From Ignavibacteriales bacterium (GTDB lineage Bacteria; Bacteroidota; Ignavibacteria; Ignavibacteriales; Ignavibacteriaceae): DNA of 64,000 nucleotides. The notes beneath the pieces were generated by a model. It was not told where the DNA came from. It was given only the letters and a program-made list of their open reading frames with translations, and searched no databases. Both the position numbers and the translations under genes were made by a program. Position 1 is the first letter of the stretch; every line of letters starts with the position of its first letter. Location: contig JADJIH010000005.1 in assembly GCA_016707115.1 (NCBI GenBank), forward strand, positions 1 to 64,000, read 5' to 3'. Below, piece after piece: positions 1 to 9,301 of this stretch.

Positions 1-249
1 AAATAATTATTACCGGTTTTAGTTCAGAGTATTGGGTATGAGTATTTTTGTGATGAGACTTATACAGGATAATCTAAATCTTAAAGGGTACACACAAAAT
101 CTTTTACAAGGTGAAGTTCTTACAGAAGTTGAAGGTGAATTTTAGGACTGATAAATGATCTTATCAAACAATTAAAATAGGACAGTAAATCTCACGTAAC
201 AAATTGTTCAATTAGATAGTCTGAAACTAAAAATGAATTTAAGATTTGA
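1..249 (+). pseudogene. Acylphosphatase, frameshifted and cut by the window edge
   Basis: Pieces of a small acylphosphatase can be read in successive frames: VQSIGYEYF near 23-49 (family pattern VQGVGYRYFV), then VMRLIQDNLNLKGYTQNL and GEVLTEVEGE (about 50-140), then GLINDLIKQLK (about 147-180). Enzymes of this family hydrolyse acyl phosphates and have about 90 residues, which fits the length available. At least three one-base shifts are needed to join the pieces, and the start lies at or before the window edge. Whether the gene is truly dead or only badly sequenced cannot be told here; the four loci that follow show the same damage. Identification rests on the order and wording of the fragments. 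Confidence 0.6.
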
Positions 250-270
250 GGTTAGATATTGAGTACTTAG

Positions 271-345
271 GAACTTTGCGTGAAATGTCTTTACTCAGTT
301 CACGCAAAGAACTTCGAAAGATTTTCACGCAAAGTTCGCAAGAAA
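271..345. repeat. Palindromic repeat, CTTTGCG family, left of GxxExxY gene
   Basis: ACTTTGCGTGAAATGT (273-288) is followed by the reverse pairing TTCACGCAAAG and a second TTCACGCAAAGTTCGCAAG, giving a foldable element of about 75 bp. The 16-base word recurs exactly at 772-787, on the other side of the GxxExxY gene. Related palindromes lie at 29547-29600, 31912-31966 and 37188-37250. Confidence 0.75.
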
Positions 346-363
346 AATCGTTAGGGAGGAAAT

Positions 364-729
364 ATGAATGAAAATGAGTTATCGAATAAAATAATTGGTG
401 CCACCAATTGAGTTACATAAAGTTTGGGATCGACAAGTTTATTAGAATCGGCTTATGAAATGCGTTTGCCTATGAGGTTTACGAAATATCGGATTAGATG
501 TAAAACAACAAGTACCAATGCCATTTGTTTATAAAGATATTAAATTAGATGCTGGATACAGACTAGATATTTTAGTTGAAAATAAATTGATTGTTGAAAT
601 TAAATCTGTTGAAACATTGCTACTGTTCATTTTTCTCAAGTTTTAACATATTTAAAATTATCAGAATTAAAACTTGGATTGTTAATTAACTGTACCAAGT
701 TATTGAAGGAATTCATAGGTTGTCAATAA
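364..729 (+). pseudogene. GxxExxY family protein (PD-(D/E)XK nuclease-like), frameshifted
   Basis: A good ribosome binding site (GGGAGGA) precedes ATG 364, which starts MNENELSNKIIGA, the typical opening of GxxExxY proteins. After several frame changes the conserved core follows in one frame (about 540-620): LDAGYRLDILVENK then LIVEIKSVET, and the tail VHFSQVLTYLKLSELKLG, LLINCTKLLKEFIGCQ ends at the stop 727-729. The D of RLDIL and the E-x-K of VEIKS are the expected PD-(D/E)XK nuclease-like active residues. Total length (about 120 codons) matches the family. The function of GxxExxY proteins is not established. The gene sits between two copies of a palindromic repeat that share an exact 16-base word. 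At least two to three indels break it. Confidence 0.75.
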
Positions 730-737
730 TTTATAAT

Positions 738-843
738 CTTAGCGATCTTTGCGTTAATTTTTTTCTTTAGTACTTTGCGTGAAATGTTTTGGGGAAGTTT
801 CCGCACAAAGAACATAAATATGTTTCGTTAAAGATCGCAAGGT
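738..843. repeat. Palindromic repeat, CTTTGCG family, right of GxxExxY gene
   Basis: CTTAGCGATCTTTGCGTTAA (739-758) pairs with AAAGATCGCAAGG (830-842) around an inner palindrome containing ACTTTGCGTGAAATGT (772-787). The inner word is identical to 273-288, so the GxxExxY gene is bracketed by direct copies of this repeat. Confidence 0.75.
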
Positions 844-846
844 AAA

Positions 847-1336
847 ATGAGAAATTAAATTTTAGAACTGGATTTGGTTTTGATTTCTCTCTTTTGTTGA
901 AGGTAGAAATTAATCATCGGCGGGGTTGAGATTCCTTTTGATAAAGTTGGAAGGTCGTTCTGATGCAGATGTACTTCTTCATGCAATTTGTGATGCAATG
1001 CTAGGTGCTCTAGCACTTGGTGATATTGGAATTCATTTTTCCAAACCCACTGATGAGCGCTGGAAGGATGCAAATAGCGCACTACTTCTCAAACATGTCA
1101 ATGAACTTATCAATTCGATGGGATATGAATTAGGAAATCTTGATTGTGTTCTTGCAATGGAAAAACCAAAAGTTTCTCCTTACTCAGATAAAATAAAAAA
1201 TCGTATCGCTGTAATTTTAAATACACCAATTAGATCAAATATCTATAAAAGCAACTACAACTGAAAACTTGGGTTTATAGGGCGTGCAAGAAGGGTTGTT
1301 GCTTTTGCTACTGTTACAACATTAAGAAAGATTTGA
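847..1336 (+). pseudogene. ispF: 2-C-methyl-D-erythritol 2,4-cyclodiphosphate synthase, frameshifted
   Basis: Fragments in successive frames spell an IspF: RTGFGFD (family GFGYDVH), KLIIGGVEIPFDK (about 908-943), then a long stretch from about 950 with GRSDADVLLHAICDAMLGA, LALGDIGIHF and PKVSPYSDKIKNRIA, and finally ATTTENLG, FIGRA and VVAFATVT to the stop at 1336. IspF makes the cyclodiphosphate in the MEP isoprenoid pathway; the metal-binding DAD...H segment is present, while the N-terminal DVH region is blurred by an indel. About four one-base shifts are needed. Because IspF is normally essential where the MEP pathway is used, sequence error is more likely than gene loss, unless an intact copy exists elsewhere. 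Confidence 0.8.
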
Positions 1337-1950
1337 ATGTTTGAAACAATACTAACTCAGATCTCAGATTTTACACCACTATGGATTTATCTAACTATAT
1401 TTTCTTTGCCTACATCGAAAATTTATTCCGCCTTCACCGAGTGATATTAGTTGTTGTTATTGGTAGTTCACTTGTTGGGACTGGGACAATTAATTCTATT
1501 CCTCTTTTTCTCTGCCACATTAGGAAGTCTTGCTGGATTTTTAACAGCGTTTATTATCGGTTAGCGGTTTGATAAATAAGTTCATTCGGTAAATTAAAAT
1601 TCATAACTGTTGAAGCAGTAGAAAAAAGTTGAAGTAGCATTCAAATTACGGATATTATTTAATTGTCGCAAAATAGATTTCTTCCCGGAATACGGGCTGT
1701 AATTTCTTTCTTTGCAGGAATGAGCAGGTTGGATATAAATAAAACTACTACTCTAAGTCTTGGTAGTTCCATATGGAATGCGTTCTTAATTTATCTTGGA
1801 ATTGCATTTGGTAAATATGTTGATCTTATTGATAGTTATCTAAGAACTTACAGCAATATTATTCTCGCAATTACTGGAATAGTAATACTGTTTTTTGTTG
1901 TTAAGTATTTTATCACAAAGAAAAAAACAAATTTGGAAATTTCTATTTGA
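1337..1950 (+). pseudogene. DedA family membrane protein, frameshifted
   Basis: ATG 1337 starts one base after the ispF stop and opens MFETILTQISDFTPLWIYL. After stops and shifts the family core reappears at about 1663-1935: RFLPGIRAVISFFAGMSRL, then LGSSIWNAFLIYLGIAFGKY and a last hydrophobic helix LAITGIVILFFVVKYF. The 'R.LPGiR...s..aG...m' plus 'G..iWn' pattern is diagnostic of DedA/SNARE-associated inner-membrane proteins, thought to act as lipid flippases or in proton-dependent membrane homeostasis. The middle (about 1420-1660) needs several indels to be read. The next gene, lnt, appears to start by overlapping the DedA stop, so the two were probably co-transcribed. Confidence 0.7.
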
Positions 1951-3217
1951 AACAATCTTTATCTCAATTAGAAAAAAAGAAAGAGAAGGAATGACAGACT
2001 TCTTTTAATCTTATCTAGGATATTGTTTGGAATTTCTTTCACCCCATTTCCATTCCCATTTACTCTTTTATTGTTTGTCCATTTGTACCTTACTTTTTGT
2101 AGTAAGTAAAAGACAAACTCTACTTAAAGTTAACTCGGCATCGTATCTTACATTTTTGTGATGAGTTTAACTACAGTTTTTGGGTTGGAAGCTGGCAAAG
2201 TGCTGGACCTTTCTTAATGATAAGCGGAGTTGTTTTAGTTTGCTTTCTCCCTTGTGTAATGCTGATAAATTCCACTTTGTATTTTTATCAAGAAAGTTTT
2301 TAAGAAAGATTTATCACTTTATTTCTTTCCATTCTTTTGGATAACTGGGGAATATATACTCACGCTTACAGATTTGGAAATTTCCCTGGTTAACTATTGG
2401 TCACCTGGTTTAGCAAAATTTACTTCATTCATTCAGATTGCTGATACTAGTTGGTGCATTCGGATTGTCGTTTATAGTTTTATGGATAAACATTTTCATC
2501 TTTGTAAAAATTTCTTCAACTGGGAATGATGAGAAAAAAATAAAAGTTGGAATCATCCAGCCAAATCTTGATCCATGGAATAAATGGGAACTTGGCAGTC
2601 TGGATCAGATACTTGAAAATTATTTTGAGCTTTCGCAAAAATGTGTTGATGGATATGGAAAAATGCAATTAGTTTCCGCTTGGTGAGCATACGCCGTTTG
2701 TTGATCAGCTTCCGTTTCTTGGTGATTTATTAAGATGGGAGTGGGTATTAGCGGCTGGAATGTTGGACAGGATACAACTGTTTTTAAATTGCTAAATCAC
2801 AATGACACAATTAAAGTTGGCGGATTAGTTTGTTATGAATCGGTGTTTCCAACTTTCCCAAATTATTTTGCTGATCGTGGTGCGTGTTTTTAACAGTGTT
2901 AACAAACGATAGCTGGTATGGAAAATTAATTGGACACTATCAGCATAAGGAATTTTGAAACTTGCGTGCTGTTGAAAACAGAAGAACAGTTGTACGTTAT
3001 GCAAATGGTGGAGTAAGTTGTTTGATAAATAAATTCAGTGTTAGAAGTTGAAACTGAAATGTTTACAAGAACCCATTTAGTTGGCTTGGATGTTCCATTA
3101 AACAATGAAAAACCATTTTATACAAAAAATCCATTAATAATTCCAGTTTTATCATCCGCATTTGGATTATGGATTTTTGGAATCAAATATTTTATTGTGG
3201 ATGAAGAAAAAATTTAA
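1947..3217 (+). pseudogene. lnt: Apolipoprotein N-acyltransferase, frameshifted
   Basis: The reading frames together give the Lnt architecture: hydrophobic N-terminal segments (LLLILSRILFGISF, PFPFTLLLFVHLYL, about 2000-2100), GAFGLSFIVLWINIFIF (about 2455-2505), then the nitrilase-like domain beginning KKIKVGIIQPNLDPWNKWE (about 2535-2590). Further pieces are KVGGLVCYESVFP with the catalytic Cys (about 2812-2852), LTNDSWYGK, LRAVENRRTVVRYANGG and a final membrane helix ending in FGIKYFIVDEEKI. Lnt adds the third acyl chain to lipoproteins in the inner membrane. Likely start TTG 1947, overlapping the DedA stop. At least five indels are needed. The window encodes lipoproteins, so a working Lnt is expected and sequence error is likely. 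Confidence 0.75.
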
Positions 3218-3231
3218 ATTATAATATTTCA

Positions 3232-3316
3232 ATGTCATCACGAGCGAAGCGAAGTAGTCTTTAAATAAAAATGTTTAGAGCTTCCCGTCTGGCATAGCCA
3301 TCCTCGCAATGACATA
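3232..3316. repeat. GTCAT...ATGAC intergenic palindrome
   Basis: Starts ATGTCATCACGAGCGAAGCG and ends CCTCGCAATGACAT, so its two ends are inverted copies (GTCAT..CGAG / CTCG..ATGAC). It fills most of the gap between lnt and the threonine aldolase gene. Related elements occur at 4808, 10867, 21616 and 55406. Confidence 0.7.
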
Positions 3317-3334
3317 ATAAAGCAAAGAAATAAG

Positions 3335-4358
3335 ATGATAGACTTAAGAAGTGACACAGTAACACGCCCATCAGAAGCAATGCGCAAAGCAATGTATAAT
3401 GCCAAAGTTGGTGACGATGTATTTAAGGAAGATCCAACCGTAAATAAACTTGAGCAGTATGCTGCAGAGCTTTTAGGAAAAGAAGCAGCATTGTATGTTT
3501 CAAGCGGCGTGATGGGAAACCAGATATGCTTAAATGTTTTAACGAATCCCGGTGATGAAGTTATCTGCGAAAGAGATGCTCACATTTTTAATTATGAATC
3601 AGGTTCACCTGCAGCGTTAAGCGGAATACAATTATTTCCTGTTGAAGGAAATTATGGAGTAATCACTCCAGAACAAGTTGAACCAATAATTCACCCAACT
3701 TCTGCTTACTATATGACGCGTACAAAAGTTATCGAAGTTGAAAACACTCATAATCGCGGCGGGGGAACAATCTGGCCGATTGAAAATATTATTGCATTAA
3801 AAAATCTTGCAAAAAAATACAACCTTTTTTATCATCTTGATGGCGCCAGAATATGGAATGCCTCAGTTGCAACTGGAATAAGTGTAAACGAATATGCATC
3901 ACACTTTGATTCTATTTCCTGTTGTCTTTCAAAAGGATTAGGCGCTCCAATTGGTTCTATCGTTGCAGGAACAAAAGATTTTATCAAAGAAGCATATCGG
4001 GTTCGCAAAGCGTGGGGTGGAGGAATGCGACAAGTTGGAATTCTTGCTGCTGCCGGGTTTATATGCTTTGCAGAATAATATTGAGCGATTAAAAGAAGAT
4101 CACGAAAAAGCTAAATATCTTGCAGAAAGAATTAATGCAAATCCAAATCTTGAAATTGATATGAATGCAGTTCAAACAAATATTTTATTGTTTCATCCAA
4201 AAAATATTTCTGTGGATGAGGGATTAAAACAATGCAAAGAAAAAGGATTGCTTGTCTCGGTTGGAAAAATTGATTTGATTCGTGCAATTACTCATTTGGA
4301 TGTATCTTTTGATGAAATAAAAAAATCTGCCGATATAATTGATGAGGTATTTGCATAA
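3335..4358 (+). pseudogene. ltaE: Low-specificity L-threonine aldolase, one frameshift
   Basis: PLP enzyme that splits L-threonine or L-allo-threonine into glycine and acetaldehyde. The start MIDLRSDTVTRPSEAMR is the family signature. His83 (RDAHIF) stacks on PLP and Lys200 (CLSKGLGAP) is the Schiff-base lysine. The frame is lost at about 4055: GILAAAG should continue LYALQNNIERLK, which is found in another frame from about 4060 and runs to the stop at 4356-4358. The shift is explained by one extra G in a GGG run (gccgggtttat for gccggtttat). With that corrected the protein is about 341 residues, normal for the family. The stop overlaps the start of the thioesterase by one base (TAATG), so the two are likely co-translated. 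Confidence 0.88.
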
Positions 4359-4801
4359 TGGATGTAAAAGATTTTAATCATAAAACAACTGTCAAAGTTC
4401 GCTTTCACGAAGTTGATATGCTTGGTGTTTGCAATAACGCCGTTTATATTAATTTCTTTGAGCATGCCCGCTTAGAATATGTTAAAGAAGCTGGATTAGT
4501 TCCCGAAGGTGGAATATTTTCTGATGGTAGATTGTTCTTTATGGTCAGAAACGAAATCAATTATCTTGGACATTCGTTTTATGACGATGAACTGGATGTG
4601 TATTCAAGAGTATCGTACATAAAAAATTCTTCGTTTGGTTATGATCATATAATTGTAAGAAAGAAAACTGGGGAAGTAATCGTGGATGGAAAAGGAGTCG
4701 TAGTTTTTGTTGATCCGAAAACCAGAAAATCAACTCCACTTACAGAAGATTTTATTGAGAAGATAAAAAAGTTTGAACATAGAGTACAGATTCTTAAGTA
4801 A
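4358..4801 (+). CDS. Acyl-CoA thioesterase, YbgC-like hotdog fold
   Basis: A 147-residue single hotdog-domain protein of the 4-hydroxybenzoyl-CoA thioesterase type, predicted to hydrolyse acyl-CoA thioesters in the cytoplasm. The segment VRFHEVDMLGVCNNAVYI (residues about 14-31) carries the catalytic Asp in the usual D-x-x-G-x-x-N/H-x-x-x-Y context, followed by FFEHARLEYV. The canonical His after the Asp loop is replaced here (CNNAVY rather than hNaVY), which is common in Bacteroidota members. The ATG overlaps the aldolase stop by one base. Substrate not predictable from the sequence. Confidence 0.85.
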   Translation: MDVKDFNHKTTVKVRFHEVDMLGVCNNAVYINFFEHARLEYVKEAGLVPEGGIFSDGRLFFMVRNEINYLGHSFYDDELDVYSRVSYIKNSSFGYDHIIVRKKTGEVIVDGKGVVVFVDPKTRKSTPLTEDFIEKIKKFEHRVQILK

Positions 4802-4807
4802 TCATCG

Positions 4808-4880
4808 TGATGTCATGCTGAATTTATTTCAGCATCTTTAATAATTATTATTTAGTTTCGAATTAAGTTCGGAGTGACTT
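4808..4880. repeat. GTCAT-family BIME-like palindrome
   Basis: GTCATGCTGAATTTATTTCAGC forms a hairpin (GCTGAA/TTCAGC), followed by a second palindromic part (TTTCGAATTAAGTTCGGAGTGAC) that ends in the inverse GTGAC. Same family as 10867-10934 and 21616-21684. Confidence 0.7.
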
Positions 4881-4935
4881 TTAAAATTTTAGTTTGTTGA
4901 TCAAATCGGGAATCTTATAAAATAGGAGGTAGTTT

Positions 4936-5619
4936 ATGAGAAAACTGATCTTTGATATCGAAACTTGTTCTTATCCTTTTGAATCTTTGTCCGAAAGTCA
5001 ACGCGAGTATCTGCTAAAGTACGCCGACAAAGAAATTGATCCCAACAAAAAAGAAGTAATGAAAGACGAAGCAATTCGTTACACTTCACTTTATCCATTT
5101 ACTTCCAAATGTGTTGCAATTGGAATGTATGATGTTGAAAAAGAAAAATCTTACGTCTATTACGAATCAGAAAAACCCGAAGAATGGAATTCCGAAAACA
5201 CAAATGTGTACTACAAAGGATTACCAGAAAAGGAGATGCTGGAATCTTTCTGGCGTATCGCACAATATGCTGATCAGTTTATAACATTTAACGGAAGAAA
5301 TTTTGATGTTCCATTTTTGATGATGCGTTCTGTGATGTTAAAAGTTAAGCCAAGTAAAAACTTAATGGCTTATAGGTATGGAGATGAACATATTGATTTA
5401 CTTGAGCAATTTACTTTTTACAGCACAACAAGAAAATTTAATCTTGATTTTTACTGCCACGCATTTGGAATTGAATCACCAAAATCAAAAGATATTTCCG
5501 GAATGGAAGTAAAAACTCTTTACGAAGCTGGAAGAATAAAAGATATTGCTGTTTATTGTTCTAAGGATATTTATGCAACTTATCAATTGTTTAAAATTTG
5601 GGAAGAGTATTTAAAATGA
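4936..5619 (+). CDS. Predicted 3'-5' exonuclease, PolB-like DEDDy type
   Basis: A stand-alone DnaQ-fold exonuclease of 227 residues, resembling the proofreading domain of family B polymerases (PF10108-like). Exo I is FDIET (Asp7, Glu9), Exo II is FNGRNFDVPFL (Asp124), Exo III is YCSKD (Tyr207, Asp211), so all four metal-binding acids and the DEDDy tyrosine are present. It is expected to remove nucleotides from 3' ends; the biological substrate is unknown. A strong AGGAGG sits 7 bases before the ATG. It is not in an obvious operon; the gap before it is filled by a repeat and a small membrane protein gene may follow. Confidence 0.85.
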   Translation: MRKLIFDIETCSYPFESLSESQREYLLKYADKEIDPNKKEVMKDEAIRYTSLYPFTSKCVAIGMYDVEKEKSYVYYESEKPEEWNSENTNVYYKGLPEKEMLESFWRIAQYADQFITFNGRNFDVPFLMMRSVMLKVKPSKNLMAYRYGDEHIDLLEQFTFYSTTRKFNLDFYCHAFGIESPKSKDISGMEVKTLYEAGRIKDIAVYCSKDIYATYQLFKIWEEYLK

Positions 5620-5661
5620 AATTAGCTATTACTAAAAGTAGAATTGAATCTGAGTTTATTT

Positions 5662-5892
5662 ATGTATAAGGATATCGCAAAAAGTTTAAAAGAATTACTT
5701 GACAAATATGGTTTAGATGTTATTTATTCAGTCACCATTATAATTATTTTAATACATTTAATTTTTGATCTCAAAAATTATAAAAACTGGAAAAGCATTT
5801 CTTCAGGTAATAAGTTTTATACGATAGTTGGACTGATCTTATCATTTTTTTTTATTTTCTTAAGTTTACTTCATTTCTTTTATTTTATATGA
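5662..5892 (+). CDS. Small membrane protein, unknown function
   Basis: A short ORF with two clear hydrophobic helices (VIYSVTIIIILIHLIF and FYTIVGLILSFFFIFLSLLH). The ATG at 5662 (MYKDIAKSLKELL) is preferred; a TTG at 5644 would add six residues. No Shine-Dalgarno is evident. I recognise no family. It may be genuine because the helix-loop-helix layout with charged loops is not what random AT-rich sequence gives, but support is weak. Confidence 0.45.
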   Translation: MYKDIAKSLKELLDKYGLDVIYSVTIIIILIHLIFDLKNYKNWKSISSGNKFYTIVGLILSFFFIFLSLLHFFYFI

Positions 5893-6017
5893 TTAATGAT
5901 CTGTGATAACAACTATGAAAATCATTTGAATTTAAATGATTCGATAATATTTATCCCACTTTCCCTTATATTTCCTTATAAAATTTTCAAACTATTTTAA
6001 ATCCTATTGGAAGATTG

Positions 6018-8245
6018 ATGAAAGAACCTGAAGTAACTTTTGAACTGGCGCAAGAGCACGGACTAATTAAAGAGGAATGGGAAAAGATTTTAAAAATTCT
6101 TGGTCGCACACCAACTTTTACAGAGCTTGGTGTTTTTTCTGTAATGTGGAGCGAGCATTGCAGTTATAAAAATTCCATTGCACAATTAAAAACTTTACCT
6201 CGCAGCGGCGGAAGATTGCTTGTTGCTGCAGGAGAAGAAAACGCCGGACTTATAGATATTGGTGATGATTTAGCTGTAGCATTTAAATTGAAAGTCATAA
6301 TCATCCTTCAGCAGTTGAGCCTTATCAAGGAGCAGCAACCGGTGTTGGAGGAATTATGCGTGATATTTTTACAATGGGTGCTCGTCCAATTGCTTCTTTA
6401 AACTCACTTCGCTTTGGTTCTTTAAAAGATGCGCGTACTAGATTTTTATTTGATGGTGTTGTTCGAGGAATTGGTGATTACGGAAATAGCTTTGGTGTGC
6501 CTACAGTTGCTGGAGAAGTTTATTTTGATGAATCATATCAGGGCAATCCGCTTGTTAATGCAATGGCAGTTGGAATTGTAAATAAGAAACATTTTGCATC
6601 AGCTACATCAAAAGGAGTCGGCAATCCGATAATGATTGTTGGTTCATCTACAGGCCGAGATGGAATTCACGGTGCAACATTCGCATCAGAAGAAATTTCT
6701 GAAAAGTCTGAAGCAAAACGTCCATCAGTTCAGGTTGGTGATCCGTTTACAGAAAAACTTTTGCTTGAAGCAACTTTAGAAATTATAAAGAATGATTGGC
6801 TGATCGGAATTCAAGATATGGGTGCGGCAGGAATTTCCTGTTCAACAAGTGAGATGAGTGCAAAAGGTGAATCTGGAATGAAGATCAATCTTGATAAAGT
6901 ACCTTTGCGCGAAAAGGGGATGACAGCATATGAAATTATGTTGAGTGAAAGTCAGGAAAGAATGTTATGCTGTGTTAAAAAAGGTTATGAAGATCGTGTA
7001 AAGTCCGTATTTGAAAAATGGGATTTGCATTGTGAAATTATTGGTGAAGTTACTGGTGATGGAATGCTGCAGATTGATTATCAAGGAGAACGCAAAGCAA
7101 CAATGCCTCCATTTGATTTAGTGCTTGGCGGCGGTGCACCTGTTTATACACGTGAACAAAAAGAACCTGAATACTTAAAAGAAACAAGAAAGTTTGATTC
7201 TAAAACTTTACCTGAACCAAAAGATTTAAAAGAAACATTTCTAAAAGTATTTTCATCACCAAACATTGTCTCAAAGCAATGGGTTTATCATCAGTATGAT
7301 TCGATGGTAAGAACAAACACGGTTGTTGGTCCAGGATGCGATGCTGCAGTAATTTTAGTTAAGGGAACCAACAAAGCATTAGCTATGAAGACGGATTGCA
7401 ATTCACGTTATGTTTATTTAAATCCAAAAGAAGGAACAAAGATTGCAGTTGCAGAATCTGCGAGAAACATTGTTTGCTCGGGTGGTGTACCGCTTGGAGT
7501 TACAAATTGTTTAAACTTTGGTAATCCATACAAACCAGAAGTTTACTGGCAGTTTGCACAAGCAATAGCAGGAATGGGTGAAGCTTGCAGACATTTTGAT
7601 ACTCCGGTTACCGGCGGTAATGTAAGTTTTTATAATGAATCGCCTGAAACAGCAGTTTATCCAACACCAACAATCGGAATGGTTGGATTGGTTGAAGATT
7701 TAAAACACATTACAACATCATACTTTAAAGATGAAGGTGATGAAATTTATTTATTGGGTGAGGACAAAGAAGAACTTGGCGGAAGTGAATATGCAAAAGT
7801 TATTCATAACAAAGTTGCTGGTGAATCTCCAACAATAAATCTTGATGAAGAAAAAAAATTGCAGGACACATTATTAAATCTTATAAGAAAAGGTTTGATA
7901 AAATCTGCACACGATATTTCTGAAGGTGGAATCGTTTCCGCACTTGCTGAATGTTGTATCATCAACCAGGAAAAACAAATTGGATGCGAAGTTGAAATTC
8001 CAATTAAATCCAGAAAAGATTTTTCTTTATTTTCAGAATCCCAATCAAGAATAATTATTTCAATATCTAAAGATAAAATTCTTGAACTTGAATCTGATCT
8101 TAAACTCGCAAATCTTAAATATACAAATCTCGGTGATGTTAAAGGATCTACATTGAAGTTGGATAGTCTTTTTGAAGTTAGTATAAATGAATTATCAGAT
8201 ATTTATTACAATACGATTCCCGGAATAATGTCTGGTGAAGAATAA
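6018..8245 (+). pseudogene. purL: Phosphoribosylformylglycinamidine synthase PurL, one frameshift
   Basis: Synthetase subunit of FGAM synthase (purine step 4), of the short Bacillus type that works with PurS and PurQ; about 742 residues after correction, normal for this type. The N-terminal part has FTELGVFSVMWSEHCSYKNS. The frame breaks at about 6285 inside the conserved IESHNHPSAVEPYQGAATG block: the DNA reads aaattgaaagtcat where aaaattgaaagtcat would restore it, a one-A loss in a homopolymer. The downstream part (from about 6330) contains IMRDIFTMGARPIA, VAGEVYFD, IQDMGAAGISCSTSEM, and the second AIR-synthase half with DCNSRYVYL, TNCLNFGNP and ITGGNVSFYNE-like motifs. Start ATG 6018 follows GGAAG. 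The stop overlaps the next gene. Neither purS nor purQ is in the window. Probably intact in the living cell. Confidence 0.93.
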
Positions 8246-9227
8246 ACTTAAAAAGATTTATAAAAATTCATCGCTGTTTAAATATTTTAGACAGCTCAGA
8301 TATCTATATCATCTTCGTCCGCACTGGCAAGCCAAAGCTGGATTTCTAAAACATTATTTTGGAGGTCTATATGATCGAATTGATCGCCATAATGTTTTTC
8401 TTCTTTCTGGTGGATTAGCATTTTCACTTTTTACCTGCATCATTCCACTTGTATTAATTATGTTCTGGATACTCGGAAATTTTCTTAGTTCAGAAGAAAT
8501 GGAATTGCAAATTATAACGCTGATCAACACTATTATACCATATAGCGAGTATGCTGATAAAGTTAAAGAAATAATTTTTAGTAGAATTGAAGAAGTTATA
8601 GAATTTAAAAACGTTGCTGGTATCGTTGGTTTTTCAGGATTGTTTTTTACAGCAAGCGGATTTTTCAGTAGTATGCGCACCGTATTAAATAAAGTAAACG
8701 GAACTGATATTGATATTAATTTTTTTCTTGGAAAGCTTAGAGATTTTTTAGTAATACTGGTTGCTATACTTTTATTTTTTGCTTCAATTTTAGCATTACC
8801 TTTATTAGAACTTTTTACTTCTATTGCCGAATCTACTCCTTACTTGCAATTTTTTAATCATCCGATCTTTCAACAATTATTTACAATTCTTGTTTCGTTG
8901 TTTATAATGCTTGTGTTGATGTATTTATTTTATAGTTTTATTCCGACAGTAAAAATTAAACATCGCTCTGCATTTGTTGGTGCACTTTGGTCATCAGGTT
9001 TGTGGGTAGCTATGAAGGTTTTGTTTGGATATTACCTTGCAAATTTTCAAACTTGGGGAAAGATATATGGCACCTATGCTTTGTTAATTGTAATTGCATT
9101 TTGGATTTATTACACTGCAGCAGTTTTTATTATCGGTGCAGAAATAGGAAAACTTTTTGATGAAAGATTGAAAGAAAGAATTGCTGCAAAACATCAAAAG
9201 CCTGAAAGTTTGCCTTCGATTGAATAA
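8235..9227 (+). CDS. YihY/BrkB family inner-membrane protein
   Basis: A 330-residue membrane protein of the YihY (formerly 'ribonuclease BN') family. About six hydrophobic segments are visible, e.g. GGLAFSLFTCIIPLVLIMFW, FLVILVAILLFFASILALPL, TILVSLFIMLVLMYLFYSF and YALLIVIAFWIYYTAAVFI; the last ends in the family-typical IGAEIGKLFDER. Start GTG 8235 lies inside the end of purL (11-base overlap), so translation is probably coupled to PurL. Function in the family is unknown (possibly transport or envelope integrity); a real nuclease role has been discounted. Confidence 0.88.
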   Translation: MKNKLKKIYKNSSLFKYFRQLRYLYHLRPHWQAKAGFLKHYFGGLYDRIDRHNVFLLSGGLAFSLFTCIIPLVLIMFWILGNFLSSEEMELQIITLINTIIPYSEYADKVKEIIFSRIEEVIEFKNVAGIVGFSGLFFTASGFFSSMRTVLNKVNGTDIDINFFLGKLRDFLVILVAILLFFASILALPLLELFTSIAESTPYLQFFNHPIFQQLFTILVSLFIMLVLMYLFYSFIPTVKIKHRSAFVGALWSSGLWVAMKVLFGYYLANFQTWGKIYGTYALLIVIAFWIYYTAAVFIIGAEIGKLFDERLKERIAAKHQKPESLPSIE

Positions 9228-9243
9228 ATTATTTAATAACTTA

Positions 9244-9272
9244 TTGACATTCCAGAATCTTCTTAATATCTT
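9244..9272 (+). promoter_or_regulatory. Sigma-70-like promoter of the rrf2-nrf locus
   Basis: TTGACA (9244-9249) is a perfect -35 box; 17 bases later TATCTT (9267-9272) can serve as -10. Transcription would start at about 9279, inside the operator palindrome and about 23 bases before the Rrf2 start codon. This is sequence matching only. Confidence 0.55.
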
Positions 9273-9273
9273 T

Positions 9274-9295
9274 AATCAGACAAAATAATCTGATT
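9274..9295. promoter_or_regulatory. Putative Rrf2 operator, copy 1
   Basis: AATCAGA-N8-TCTGATT, a perfect 7+7 inverted repeat with an 8-base AT-rich centre, directly downstream of the -10 box of the regulator gene. The same motif with the same spacing is found again in front of the next gene (9746-9766). Such a pair around a regulator gene points to autoregulation and control of the downstream operon. Confidence 0.6.
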
Positions 9296-9301
9296 TAGAA
9301 A

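Noticed and set aside
5893..6017. Riboswitch upstream of purL
   Set aside because: AT-rich, no purine-riboswitch core (paired P1-P3 with conserved junction) could be recognised.
8235..9227. Ribonuclease BN
   Set aside because: Old name of the YihY family; the sequence is an integral membrane protein without nuclease motifs.
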